Origin: Theodoxus fluviatilis
Taxonomy: Eukaryota > Mollusca > Gastropoda > Cycloneritida > Neritidae
Direction of reading: 5' to 3'
DNA length: 64,000 bases
Assembly (NCBI GenBank): GCA_034096865.1
Contig: JAWQFJ010002801.1
Location: forward strand, 59,347-123,346
The translations under genes and the position numbers were made by a program. Shown in pieces: positions 10,866-21,686 of this stretch. Position 1 is the stretch's first letter, and each line of letters opens with the position of its first letter. The notes below the pieces were generated by a model. The model had not been told where the DNA came from, ran no database searches, and was given only the letters and a program-made list of their open reading frames with translations.

Positions 10866-12882
10866 CTGACCAATCATAGGAGATCTCTCAACTGTGACCA
10901 ATCATAGATGATATCTCAACTGTGACCAATCATAGGGGATCTCTCAACTGTGACCAATCATAGGAGATCTCTCAACTGTGACCAATCATAGGGGATCTCT
11001 CAACTGTGACCAATCATAGGGGATCTCTCAACTGTGACCAATCATAGGAGATCTCTCAACTGTGACCAATCATAGGAGATCTCTCAACTGTGACCAATCA
11101 TAGGAGATCTCTCAACTGTGACCAATAATAGGAGATCTCTCAACTGTGACCAATCATAGGGGATCTCTCAACTTTGACGAATCATAGGAGATCTCTCAAC
11201 TGTGACCAATGATAGGAGATCTCTCAACTGTGACCAATCATAGGGGATCTCTCAACTGTGACCAATCATAGGGGATCTCTCAACTATGACCAATCATAGG
11301 GGATCTCTCAACTGTGACCAATCATAGGAGATCTCTCAACTGTGACAAATCATAGGGGATCTCTCAACTGTGACCAATCATAGGGGATCTCTCAACTGTG
11401 ACCAATCATAGGGGATCTCTCAACTATGACCAATCATAGGGGATCTCTCAACTGTGACCAATCATAGGGGATCTCTCAACTATGACCAATCATAGGGGAT
11501 CTCTCAACTGTGACCAATCATAGGAGATCTCTCAACTGTGACCAATAATAGGGGATCTCTCAACTGTGACCAATAATAGGGGATCTCTCAACTGTGACCA
11601 ATAATAGGGGATCTCTCAACTGTGACCAATGATAGGAGATCTCTCAACTGTGACCAATCATAGGGGATCTCTCAACTGTGACCAATCATAGGGGATCTCT
11701 CAACTGTGACCAATCATAGGAGATCTCTCAACTGTGACCAATCATAGGGGATCTCTCAACTGTGACCAATCATAGGGGATCTCTCAACTGTGACCAATCA
11801 TAGGGGATCTCTCAACTGTGACCAATCATAGGGGATCTCTCAACTGTGACCAATCATAGGAGATCTCTCAACTGTGACCAATCATAGGGGATCTCTCAAC
11901 TGTGACCAATCATAGGGGATCTCTCAACTGTGACCAATCATAGGAGATCTCTCAACTGTGACCAATCATAGGAGATCTCTCAACTGTGACCAATCATAGG
12001 GGATCTCTCAACTGTGACCAATAATAGGAGATCTCTCAACTGTGACGAATCATAGGGGATCTCTCAACTGTGACCAATCATAGGGGATCTCTCAACTGTG
12101 ACCAATCATAGGGGATCTCTCAACTGTGACCAATCATAGGAGATCTCTCAACTGTGACCAATCATAGGAGATCTCTCAACTGTGACCAATCATAGGGGAT
12201 CTCTCAACTGTGACCAATCATAGGAGATCTCTCAACTGTGACCAATCATAGGAGATCTCTCAACTGTGACCAATCATAGGAGATCTCTCAACTGTGACCA
12301 ATCATAGGGGATCTCTCAACTGTGACCAATCATAGGAGATCTCTCAACTGTGACCAATGATAGGAGATCTCTCAACTGTGACCAATCATAGGGGATCTCT
12401 CAACTGTGACCAATCATAGGGGATCTCTCAACTGTGACCAATCATAGGAGATCTCTCAACTGTGACCAATCATAGGGGATCTCTCAACTGTGACCAATCA
12501 TAGGGGATCTCAACTGTGACCAATCATAGGGGATCTCTCAACTGTGACCAATCATAGGGGATCTCTCAACTGTGACCAATCATAGGGGATCTCTCAACTG
12601 TGACCAATCATAGGGGATCTCTCAACTGTGACCAATCATAGGGGATCTCTCAACTGTGACCAATCATAGGGGATCTCTCAACTGTGACCAATCATAGGGG
12701 ATCTCTCAACTGTGACCAATCATAGGGGATCTCTCAACTGTGACCAATCATAGGAGATCTCTCAACTGTGACCAATCATAGGGGATCTCTCAACTGTGAC
12801 CAATAATAGGGGATCTCTCAACTGTGACCAATCATAGGAGATCTCTCAACTGTGACCAATAATAGGGGATCTCTCAACTGGG
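10866..12882. repeat. 28-bp minisatellite, about 72 copies
   Basis: The unit reads GACCAATCATAGGGGATC followed by TCTCAACTGT. About 2.0 kb of head-to-tail units differ mainly by GGGG/GGAG at one position and CAATCA/CAATAA/CAATGA at another. Each unit carries a CCAAT pentamer in a GACCAATCA context that fits the NF-Y consensus, repeated every 28 bp. There are no unique spacers, so it is not a CRISPR array, and there is no coding potential. Confidence 0.95.
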
Positions 12883-13048
12883 CCTTTTGGCTGAATGTGG
12901 CCCTGCATGCAAAAACTAGGTGTAACTCTGAAAAGAAAAAAAAATGTTTTGGGGTGTGTGTGTGTTTTAATGAAAATGCCATAGAATGTTTTTTTCAGCT
13001 GCTAAAAAATCATGGAACACAGACAACAACAAAAAACAAACAAATTCA

Positions 13049-13510
13049 CTGTGTTTTCCTACACTGCTCTATCTATTCAAGAATACAACAGCTTTTGATG
13101 AAAATGCAAAAGTGCATAGATAGAGTCTCCAAGTAATGGAGATACATCTGAAAATGTTTTAGGGTAAAACTAAAACAAAACAAAAAATCCTACAATTACT
13201 TACGCTAGGGAAGTCAGCCAAGTCATTTTAATCTGAATCAAGCTTCCGCTCCTCTCAGTCTCGATCTACATTACAGACCACAACTGACAACACATCGGTC
13301 GTAGCACTGTGAGTCACTGTGTTTTCCGACACTGCTCTATTTATTCAAGAATACAACAGCTTTTGATTACTTGGAAATACATCTGAAAATGTTTTAGGGT
13401 AAAACAAAACAAAAAATCCTACAATTACTTATGCTAGGGAAGTCAGCCGAGTCAATTTTTCATCTGAATCAAGCTTCCGCTTGTCTCCATCTACAGACCA
13501 CCACACATCG
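13049..13510. repeat. Diverged tandem duplication, about 190-240 bp
   Basis: The blocks at about 13,049-13,270 and 13,318-13,510 share ACACTGCTCTAT, AAGAATACAACAGCTTTTGA, CATCTGAAAATGTTTTAGGG and GCTAGGGAAGTCAGCC in the same order, with a deletion in the second copy. Confidence 0.75.
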
Positions 13511-13645
13511 TCAAAGCACGTGCTTGCCTCTCTATCCCTCCATCTCCCACCACATCAATGTCAGTAAAGCCTTCAAATTCATATTCTGAGAGTCAGAATT
13601 GAAAAATAACTCCACAAGCGCTTCAACTTCTTTGTCAGTCGTCAT
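13491..13645 (-). pseudogene. Frameshifted acidic N-terminal fragment, possibly piggyBac-derived
   Basis: From ATG at 13,645 the minus strand reads MTTDKEVEALVELFFNSDS. After a short frameshift it continues as EYEFEGFTDIDVVGDGG up to a stop at 13,491. A start followed by a DSD-E-EFEGF acidic stretch resembles the N-termini of piggyBac transposase-related proteins. This similarity is from memory and is weak. No catalytic domain follows. Confidence 0.3.
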
Positions 13646-13860
13646 ACTGGCAAAGAAAAAAGTCCCGTTCACAAACGACAAAGACGCAACTTCGTGAAAA
13701 AATTTGCAGAAAATTCGCCCATGTTCCCTCGATCGCCAAAATGGCGGATCTCGTTGCCACGTGATCCCTGCACGAGGCTGTGATATTTTTAGAACAGCAT
13801 GACTCGATGGCTGCGTTAGGCAAGTAAACAAAGCATGTCACTATTGCTCGGTGCACGGAT

Positions 13861-15260
13861 GCGCCGGCAGACGTCTGGGGAATGTACGCTGTGGCGCATC
13901 AATGCGCCGGCGGCGCTCTAAAGGTTAATAACCATAAGTCAAAATGTCATAAACAACCTGCAAAAAACTGAATCCTGATAACTCAAATACTGAATTTTAT
14001 TGTTTGACTTGAGAAATGGCATCATCTCAAAATGCATAGTCAGGCACCAGTGCTTCAGATTGTTTTCAGACTTCATGGGCCCAATGACCCATGGCCAGGC
14101 AAAATGATGGGTCAATTTTGAAAAACATGGGTCATTAACAATCGAACCTTCACTTCAAACAGAATGACCCTTCACCCCACACATGACACCCCTACAGCAT
14201 CCCGCCCCCCATACACACACACATGAATAATTAAAAAAGCAAAAAATAAAAAAATAAACAAACACATGTCAAGCTGTGTGTCTTTCAGTTGTCTTATTGT
14301 CTCTTTTAACATTTCGTTCTGTGGACACAGAGTCATGATCACTCAAAACCCACTCTAATCTTTCTTGGTAGCATGATATTTTGTTTAAACAAACTTGGTT
14401 TTAGGGCCTAACACAATGAAATCTAACAGAGATCTGCTTCAACCAGTCAAACACAAAATCACTCCTCTAGTATTCGCTCATTCACCTTCTATCCGGAAGT
14501 TTGACGCATGCATACAACCTTACACTCTCACAGTTCATATTTCCACAACCGATATCATCAAGAGCAAAACGACGCAAAACCCAACACGACAGCGAGCCTG
14601 ATTATCACTGCAGGTGACACTAGGTTTACGGTACTGAACCCCCCCACCCCACCCCACCCACCCCCCCACCCTCGCCCCTCTCTTTTTATTCTTCTTCTCC
14701 GCTCTAGATCTCTTCCCTCTTTAAACCCGCCCCACACCTATCCCTCCTCTTTTATCCCTTTTTCCCCCCTTCTCCGCTCTAGATCTCTTGCCTCCAGGCC
14801 CTCCTCGCGACGAGTTCGCGGCACTTAGCTATTTTTAGAGACGACAGTTTGCTAGATCAGTTCAGTTCAGTTCAGTTAAGTTCTGAACTTGCTAGATCAC
14901 TGACCCACTAAACGCTGGAGGCGAGGGAGGAAAGGGAGGGAGATACACATGCCGCCTTGCCGGTGTAGTGTGGTGAACGGGGGCCTGATGAACGACCATA
15001 TAGGAAAGGACGATGGCAGGGGTGGGAGAGACGGAGTATTGAGTGATGGCGGGTGCGTGTGTGTGTGTGTTTGTGTGGTTGTGGGTGTGCGCGTGTAGTG
15101 TGGTGAACTGATGTTAGGGTCGCGGTTTGCGTGCACGCCGCCGGTGACGAGGAGGTGAGCGAAATCTGGATTTGCGGGCGGCGGCAGGGTGAACAACGAG
15201 GGCAGTGGTCGCGGGGAGAGACTGGAGGAAGGTTGTGCCCTGTCCTGTGAGTGCTAGGTG
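13861..15260. other. No gene recognised; GC-rich, C-rich segment
   Basis: Contains a C-rich tract around 14,638-14,690, a short inverted repeat near 14,848-14,905 (TTGCTAGATCA on both sides) and a GC-rich stretch at 14,920-15,250. Open frames here are short and proline- or threonine-rich, with no recognised domain. Confidence 0.4.
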
Positions 15261-15375
15261 AGTGGAAACTGTTCATCGTTTAATGTGTAAATAGCCAAAA
15301 TAGAGAACATTTGATAGGTGAGCGGAAACTGTTCATCGTTTAATGTGTAAATAGTCAAAGTAAAGAACGTTTGAA
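15261..15375. repeat. About 60-bp tandem duplication
   Basis: The phrase AAACTGTTCATCGTTTAATG followed by TGTAAATAG occurs twice (about 15,267 and 15,328), with GATAGGTGAG-type joins. Confidence 0.75.
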
Positions 15376-15446
15376 AACATTGGAACATAGTTGTTGTTCG
15401 GAGCCATTTGAGGAAGTTTGTGTCCGGTCCGTTGCATTACATCGGG

Positions 15447-15843
15447 TTACATTTTATACTTGTCCTGGTTTGCCCTACCGGCCTCCTGGCCAGTTTTGGC
15501 TTTTAGTTGGGCTTCCAGTGCTTGGATTTTGGCATTGAGTCGGTCCAAAGTCTCCGCCGTTTCTTCTTGTCTCTCTGTCTTCTTTCGCTCGGTCTAAGAG
15601 AAGAGGGAAGGGGGAGAAAGGTTGGAGTGCGGGAGGCAGGGGTTGGAAGGGGCATGGGGAAAACACGTGCCGGCTGGCTCATCTGGGAGAAGGGAGAGAA
15701 AAAACGATCGCTTCAATTTTCAGCTAGTAAGAAATAAAAACTAAACAGTTACCGCTTGCTTTATTCTTGCAAAACATTGAAGACAACGTCAACTGACGTT
15801 GGTTTTCTTCAGTTTCTTTTCTAAGCCTTTTCTTTGGTGGCAT
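15447..15843 (-). CDS. Possible two-exon gene, basic N-terminus and coiled-coil C-terminus
   Basis: On the minus strand an ATG at 15,843 starts MPPKKRLRKETEENQRQLTL, followed by SSMFCKNKAS, ending at a GTAACT donor after 15,753. It has a nuclear-localisation-like PKKRLRK and a QLTLSSMF segment that loosely resembles a PCNA-interacting box. A pyrimidine-rich tract and TTAG acceptor precede an exon starting at 15,593. In one frame that exon encodes a charged helix (ETAETLDRLNAKIQALEAQL, then KAKTGQEAGRANQDKYKM) with a stop at 15,447-15,449. Direct splicing of the two exons gives a different frame, ending at 15,475. So either an exon is missing, the true donor differs, or the coiled-coil exon belongs to another transcript. 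I do not recognise the protein. Confidence 0.35.
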
Positions 15844-15894
15844 ATTGAATCCGCACACGTGAGCGAGTCTGTGCAAGGTAAACTGATAGATGTT

Positions 15895-15930
15895 CGCTGA
15901 TTGGTTGTCTGCTGGCTGTTAGCCAATCAC
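15895..15930 (-). promoter_or_regulatory. Paired CCAAT boxes upstream of the 15.8 kb ATG
   Basis: GATTGGTTG (15,898-15,906) and TAGCCAATCACA (about 15,919-15,930) are opposed CCAAT boxes some 55-90 bases upstream of the minus-strand ATG at 15,843. This is a common TATA-less promoter arrangement. Function is inferred. Confidence 0.35.
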
Positions 15931-16362
15931 ACAGAGCGATGCATTGATGCTAGGCAAAGCAGCAATTTGGCGTTGGTTTTGGTACTCCGTGGTGTGGTCA
16001 CATGTGCTTGTTGTGGCTTAGTGGTACAGATGGACCGAGGATTGATACAAGTCGGCGATTTTTATGACGCGCCCGGCTGGCGCATACACATTGAAAGTAA
16101 CGCGCCATTCTGATAAAATATGCGCCAATGGCGCGGGCGCGCCAACAATCTGAAGCACTGAAAGTTCCTGACAACATAAGTCCGCCTTGACCAAAACCTG
16201 GAGCCAGGTCACTGTCCTGACCACACGCAATCATCTCACCCACATGGGTGATCCTGGGAGTGTTTAGCCCAGGTACGCAACAACAACACCAACAACAACA
16301 ACAACTGTCCTGACAGTGTGTGGCCTCCACCCTGGATGTGCAGTGGGTGCATTTCAATGTGC

Positions 16363-16365
<3 letters not shown>

Positions 16366-16406
<41 letters not shown>

Positions 16407-16450
16407 GTGTGCGTGCGTGTGTGTGAGTGTGTGTGTGACTGTGTGATTGT
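16366..16450. repeat. (GT)n microsatellite
   Basis: About 80 bases of slightly interrupted GT. It directly abuts the 18-bp minisatellite. Confidence 0.9.
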
Positions 16451-17728
16451 GTGTGGGGCTGGTGGATAGGGTGGGGTTGGTGGAGTGGGTGGGGCTGGTG
16501 GATAGAGTGGGGCTGGTGGAGTGGGTGGGGCTGGTGGAGTGGGTGGGGCTGGTGGATAGTGGGGCTGGCAGATAAGGTGGGGCTGGTGGATGGAGTGGGG
16601 CTGGTGGAGTGGGTGGGGCTGGCGGATAGGGTGGGGCTGGTGGATAGGGTGGGGCTGGTGGAGTGGGTGGGGCTGGTGGAGTGGGTGGGGCTGGTGGAGT
16701 GGGTGGGGCTGGTGGATAGGGTGGGGCTGGTGGATAGGGTGGGGCTGGTGGATAGGGTGGGGCTGGTGGAGTGGGTGGGGCTGGTGGAGTGGGTGGGGCT
16801 GGTGGATAGAGTGGGGTTGGCAGATAAGGTGGGGCTGGTGGATAGGGTGGGGCTGGTGGATAGGGTGGGGCTGGTGGATAGGGTGGGGCTGGTGGAGTGG
16901 GTGGGGCTGGTGGATAGAGTGGGGCTGGTGGATAGGGTGGGGCTGGTGGATAGAGTGGGGCTGGTAGATAGAGTGGGGCTGGTGGATAGGGTGGGGCTGG
17001 TGGATAGGGTGGGGCTGGTGGAGTGGGTGGGGCTGGTGGATAGGGTGGGGCTGGTGGATAGGGTGGGGCTGGTGGAGTGGGTGGGGCTGGTGGAGTGGGT
17101 GGGGCTGGTGGATAGGGTGGGGCTGGTGGATAGGGTGGGGCTGGTGGAGTGGGTGGGGCTGGTGGAGTGGGTGGGGCTGGTGGATAGAGTGGGGCTGGTG
17201 GATAGGGTGGGGCTGGTGGATAGGGTGGGGCTGGTGGATAGGGTGGGGCTGGTGGATAGGGTGGGGCTGGTGGAGTGGGTGGGGCTGGTGGATAGGGTGG
17301 GGCTGGTGGATAGAGTGGAGCTGGTGGATAGAGTGGGGTTGGCAGATAAGGTGGGGCTGGTGGATAGGGTGGGGCTGGTGGATAGGGTGGGGCTGGTGGA
17401 GTGGGTGGGGCTGGTGGATAGGGTGGGGCCGGTGGAGTGGGTGGGGCTGGTGGATAGGGAGGGGATGGTGGAGTGGGTGGAGTGGGTGGGGCTGGTGGAT
17501 AGAGTGGGGCTGGTGGAGTGATTGGGGCTGGTGGAGTGGGTGGGGCTGGTGGATAGGGTGGGGCTGGTGGAGTGGGTGGGGCTGGTGGATTGGGTGAGGC
17601 TGGTGGATAGGGTGGGGATGGTGGATAGGGTGGGGATGGTGGAGTGGGTGGGGATGGTGGATAGGGTGGGGATGGTGGATAGGGTGGGGATGGTGGATAG
17701 GGTGGGGATAGTGGATAGGGTGGGGAAG
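16451..17728. repeat. 18/15-bp G-rich minisatellite in mitofusin intron
   Basis: Units GTGGGGCTGGTGGATAGG (18 bp) and the shorter GGGGCTGGTGGAGTG-type unit (15 bp) alternate over about 1.28 kb. All unit lengths are multiples of three and contain no stop in several frames, so long proline-rich frames stay open on the minus strand and glycine/tryptophan frames on the plus strand. These are low-complexity artefacts. The array ends about 80 bases from the mitofusin exon 3 donor. The G-rich strand, which is the template of mitofusin, is prone to quadruplex or R-loop formation. Confidence 0.95.
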
Positions 17729-17805
17729 AATTCAGAAATCTGGGGAGGGATGGGGTTAGGAATGACAAAGTGGAGGGACAGGTAGCTCATAGAAATGGTT
17801 CTTAC

Positions 17806-19694
17806 GGTGATGCTCTTGGGCTGCTGGGAGTCCTCTGTGAGTAGGAATCCTTCTGAAGTATCGCTGCCCTCCACCTGGATGAAGCAGTGTGTGGTGTGAC
17901 CAATACCACTGGGCAGAATCTTGTCCTTCAGCATGGCATTGATCACAGAGCTCTTCCCATTGGAGGTCCTGGATGAAGACACGTTCAGGATGGGTTGGAG
18001 ACAGCATAATACATCTGGAAACCCTCTAATATTTAACATCAGGGATGATGATTTTAAAAAGTAAAGTAGTACACCAATATACTTGTCAGTCATAACTATT
18101 TTACTCAAAAGAAAGATTAGCGTAGTGATTCCTAATGATTTATAGCTTGACTGGAAAAAGGGGCTAAAATACACACTTTAAGGTCATTTCAGCTGCAAAG
18201 CCTTTAGTTGCACTATACATATATACTGTATTGCCTCTTACAAGGTGACTTTATACAACTGCTACAGTAATTCTTAATGTCCATGAACACTTGATTCCTA
18301 ACCTATACTTTATCTCTTTGTGTGCATGTATGTGTGTGTGTGTGTGTGTGTGTAACATTCCCCAATTTATTTTCACTTAAAAACGTATTTCCACACCCTT
18401 TCTTCTTTGTACATCACAGCTAGCCTTTGTAGTTACAGAAACTGCATGAAAGAGTGAATCAACTTCAAATGAGAATTACTTAATGAAGACTGCACCAGAA
18501 CCCTGCAAAGGCTCTTCATGTCCTTCTTGACATCTACCAGTCTACAACAACTTGGCACCTGTTCAAACATCCAAATCAACATCCCCCTCCCAAGGATTTC
18601 TCAGAGACTGCTGCCAACCCACCTTCCAAAGAAGGCGACTTTCATGTGATCTCTGGCAAGCACTTCACGGATGCCCTGGACTTTCTCCCTGTGGTTTCGC
18701 ACCATCTGGTCTCCGCCCTCCGCCATCACGGCCTGACTCAGCTTGCCCAGGCCTGCGTGGACACAGACAGGAGAGAGGGCATCAGTGCTACTGCACAGAC
18801 AGGAGGGATTCAGACCTACAGGACAGGCACTGCAGATTTAAAGTTACCTGCACAGGCGAGGCAAAAGGTAAGGGGAATTCAGCATTACTGGACAAAGTGC
18901 AAGGGAGGGGAAAATCCGTATTGCTCCCAGACTCGAACAGATGAGAGGAAATGCCAGTGTCTCCTATATATGATTTAATTTCCCAAAAGTTTCAAATATG
19001 GTCAGCAACAAATTTATCTGTTTGTATTGCAAGGTCAAGTCAGATGATACAAAATTATTTCTTTTTTCTTCATCAAACTTTTCTTACATTCCTCATGTGC
19101 AGATGTTGCAAGTTAGTTCAACTGTATATTTCATTTATGGCACAGACCCTATGCTTAAAAAATAAAATAAAATAAAATAGTTCATAACTGTAGCAGTTAT
19201 ATCTTATGCTTATAGGATGATTGAATGCAAATTGAAAATGATTACTTTCTGTGCATTAGATTGTTTGAGTAGATATGTTGCAAACATTGATATATCTCTG
19301 CAGATGATTTTTGAGGGAACAAAATCACCTTTGATAGCAGAGACAGAAATCACAATCTTATTCATTCCAATACTGACTGCAGTGTTGTTCACCTTGATAA
19401 AATGACACAAGATCACCCACATCATGCAAAATACTGAAGTCGGCAAACACAATTGCGCATGCAAGAACAGACGAGAGCAAATCTCCCGGAAGACTTACTG
19501 GCGATGAACTCATCCACTTCTCCCACATACTGGCCGAGCTCGCCAAATATGTCGTTGATTTTCTTTTTTGCCTGGCCGAAGAACTGCAGCGCGGAGCCCT
19601 GGTTGTGTCCATTGCCCAGCTTGCGCCCGTCTCCCTGACCCAGGTGTAACAGTCCCTCATCCATGGTGTACTGCCGCTGCAGGAGCCCCGACAT
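17806..19694 (-). CDS. MFN2: Mitofusin, first three coding exons (partial)
   Basis: Mitofusins are dynamin-like GTPases of the outer mitochondrial membrane that drive mitochondrial fusion. Three minus-strand exons join in phase. Exon 1 is 19,694-19,499 ([19 protein letters not shown]..., with the conserved [19 protein letters not shown]). Exon 2 is 18,752-18,623 ([20 protein letters not shown] ... HMKVAFFGR). Exon 3 is 17,968-17,806 ([34 protein letters not shown]). The P-loop G1 motif GRTSNGKS is split across exons 2 and 3, and the G2 threonine lies in GHTTHC. All donors are GT (GTAAGT, GTGGGT, GTAAGA). About 163 of an expected 700-760 residues are present; the G3/G4 GTPase motifs, transmembrane segments and heptad repeats are not found down to base 1. 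Whether it is MFN1- or MFN2-like cannot be decided; invertebrates usually have one gene (Marf). An upstream in-frame Met at 19,748 is less plausible. Confidence 0.93.
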
Positions 19695-19748
19695 GGTGAC
19701 TAGCAAAGCCCACCACTCATCACACACACACACTCTCACACACGGCAC

Positions 19749-20347
19749 AGGGACAGGTGCGGGTTGGACCGACCTTCACCTGCAATGGGAAATGAATGAA
19801 TATGCAGATAAGGCAAAGTGAATGCAGTATGGACTGGACCAAACCCACATTTGCTATCAGAAATGGGCTGCATATATATGCAGATAAAGCAAAGTGGTTG
19901 GGGTAAGAAGAAGAGTAGAGTGTTGACATGAACGTGAAGTTGATGTGAGGTACCATCAAGAGGGAGAAAAGGGGAGGCAATGTCAGGTAGATGTCCTATT
20001 AGGAAAACATCAAAAACTCATGGAAAACACTCAAACATATTTGTCTACTTTGACATGCTTAAAATATACTTTGTTTAAAGTCCTACATGTAAGAAATGAA
20101 TTATTGTAACAGTATACATCACAATACAGAGAACATTCAAATGTCACTGTCATCAATATCTAATTCTCATGGTATCATAATAACTTAGATAACTATTAAC
20201 TCACCAGCTCTTGTTATCTTTATTTCAAATGATCATCCATCTTGTACTTTGTATAGATGTCCACTGACTATATTTCAACCAATAGCTTAAGTTTCCATCA
20301 AATGCCGAAATGGAAACTTTTGTTGTTATAGTCCTATACCAATATTA
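19749..20347. other. Mitofusin 5' flank; no gene recognised
   Basis: AT-rich sequence upstream of the mitofusin start. A short near-duplicate (ATGCAGATAA GGCAAAGTG and ATGCAGATAA AGCAAAGTGG) occurs near 19,802 and 19,878. I see no confident promoter element. Confidence 0.4.
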
Positions 20348-21222
20348 AACAAGAAGGGCAAAGCCCATACGACTCACATGCTTGACCTTGACCTTTACAT
20401 GACATTGACCTTCAGGTGACCTTCAAGGTCAAGGTCAAACAACTAAACCTACCAATGACATCATACACTAAGAAATGCTTTACACTTTTTTCCTACCAAA
20501 ATACATGTGACCTTGACCCAAGGTCAAGGTCATCCAAGGTCATGCAACACAAGCTGTTAATTCAAGACATAGGAAGCACAATGGTGCTTATTGGCACTTT
20601 CTACCATGAGATATGGTCACTTTTAGTGGTTCATACCCCATTTTAGTCACATTTCATAAGGGTCAAAGTGACCTTGACCTTGATGATATGTGACCAAATG
20701 TGTCTCATGATGAAAGTATAACATGTGCCCCACATAATTGTTAAGTTTGAAACAGTTATCTTCCATAGTTCAGGGTCAAGGTCACTTCAAAATATGTATA
20801 CAATCCAACTTTGAAGAGCTCCTGTGACCTTGACCTTGAAGCAAGGTCAACCAAACTGGTATCAAAAGATAGGGCTTACTTTGCCCTATATACCATAAAT
20901 AGGTGAGGTATCCAATCTCACAAACTTTAGAGAAAATTGAGAAAATGTGAAAAATGACTGTTTTTTAGACAACATTTATGGCCCCTGCGACCTTGACCTT
21001 GAAGCAAGGACAAGTCACTATGTATGTTTTTTTAGGCCTTGTCATCATACACCATCATGCCAAATTGGGTGTTGATAGACTTAATAGTCTCCGAGAAAAA
21101 TCCAACGTTAAAGTTTTTCACGGACGCCCGGACACCCGGACGCCCGGACGCCCGGGCGCCCGGACGCCCGGACGGACGACACGGGTGAGTACATAGACTC
21201 ACTTTTGCTTCGCATGTGAGTC
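20348..21222 (-). mobile_element. AAGGTCA-rich dispersed element, copy B
   Basis: It has the same termini as copy A (AACAAGAAGGGCAAAGCCCA ... CTTCGCATGTGAGTC), is about 875 bp long, and carries the variable CCGGACGCCCGGACG block near one end. It contains many TGACCTTGACC clusters and encodes no protein. Confidence 0.85.
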
Positions 21223-21229
21223 AAAAATA

Positions 21230-21426
21230 TTGTCCAAACACTTGTGGTTGAGGCCAGCACTGTCGACACGTTCGTGCCGTGTGCCTCCCGCTAGGACGAG
21301 ACCACTGCGACTCTTCCCCCCCACCTCCCCAGACTCCCCAACCTGTAAAAATTTCACGTGCCAAAGTAATCACTATTGATGATCGTGGGCAGGAACGGAA
21401 AGAAGAAGAAACAAGTGTTTGGACAA
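21230..21426. mobile_element. 197-bp mariner-type MITE
   Basis: It has perfect 15-bp terminal inverted repeats, TTGTCCAAACACTTG and CAAGTGTTTGGACAA, flanked on both sides by TA. This fits a Tc1/mariner-type TA target duplication. It is inserted directly at the edge of dispersed repeat copy B and is non-coding. Confidence 0.65.
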
Positions 21427-21686
21427 TATATATATATATGTACAGTTGCATGGATGTCAGTGAAAAGTAAATCAAGTTGTTTTACTATGTTCTTCTGATA
21501 CAAATCATATATATATATATATGTATCCAGATTTGTATATGTAACAGCATCTATAGGTAAAGAAATTAATACCAAAGAATACTCCTCCCATCCCAGTCAA
21601 ATCCACTCTCTTCTTTCTACCAGCGAACACTGTATCTCTGACATGAAACGGTAGATGACCCGGAACAAGCGCCAACTCAATCATAA

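Noticed and set aside
10866..12882. CRISPR-like regular array
   Set aside because: Units are contiguous 28-bp repeats with no unique spacers, and the genome is eukaryotic.
16236..18174. 510- and 606-residue proline-rich minus-strand frames and a 356-residue plus-strand frame
   Set aside because: They come from an 18/15-bp minisatellite with stop-free units. The only genuine coding part is the mitofusin exon at 17,806-17,968.
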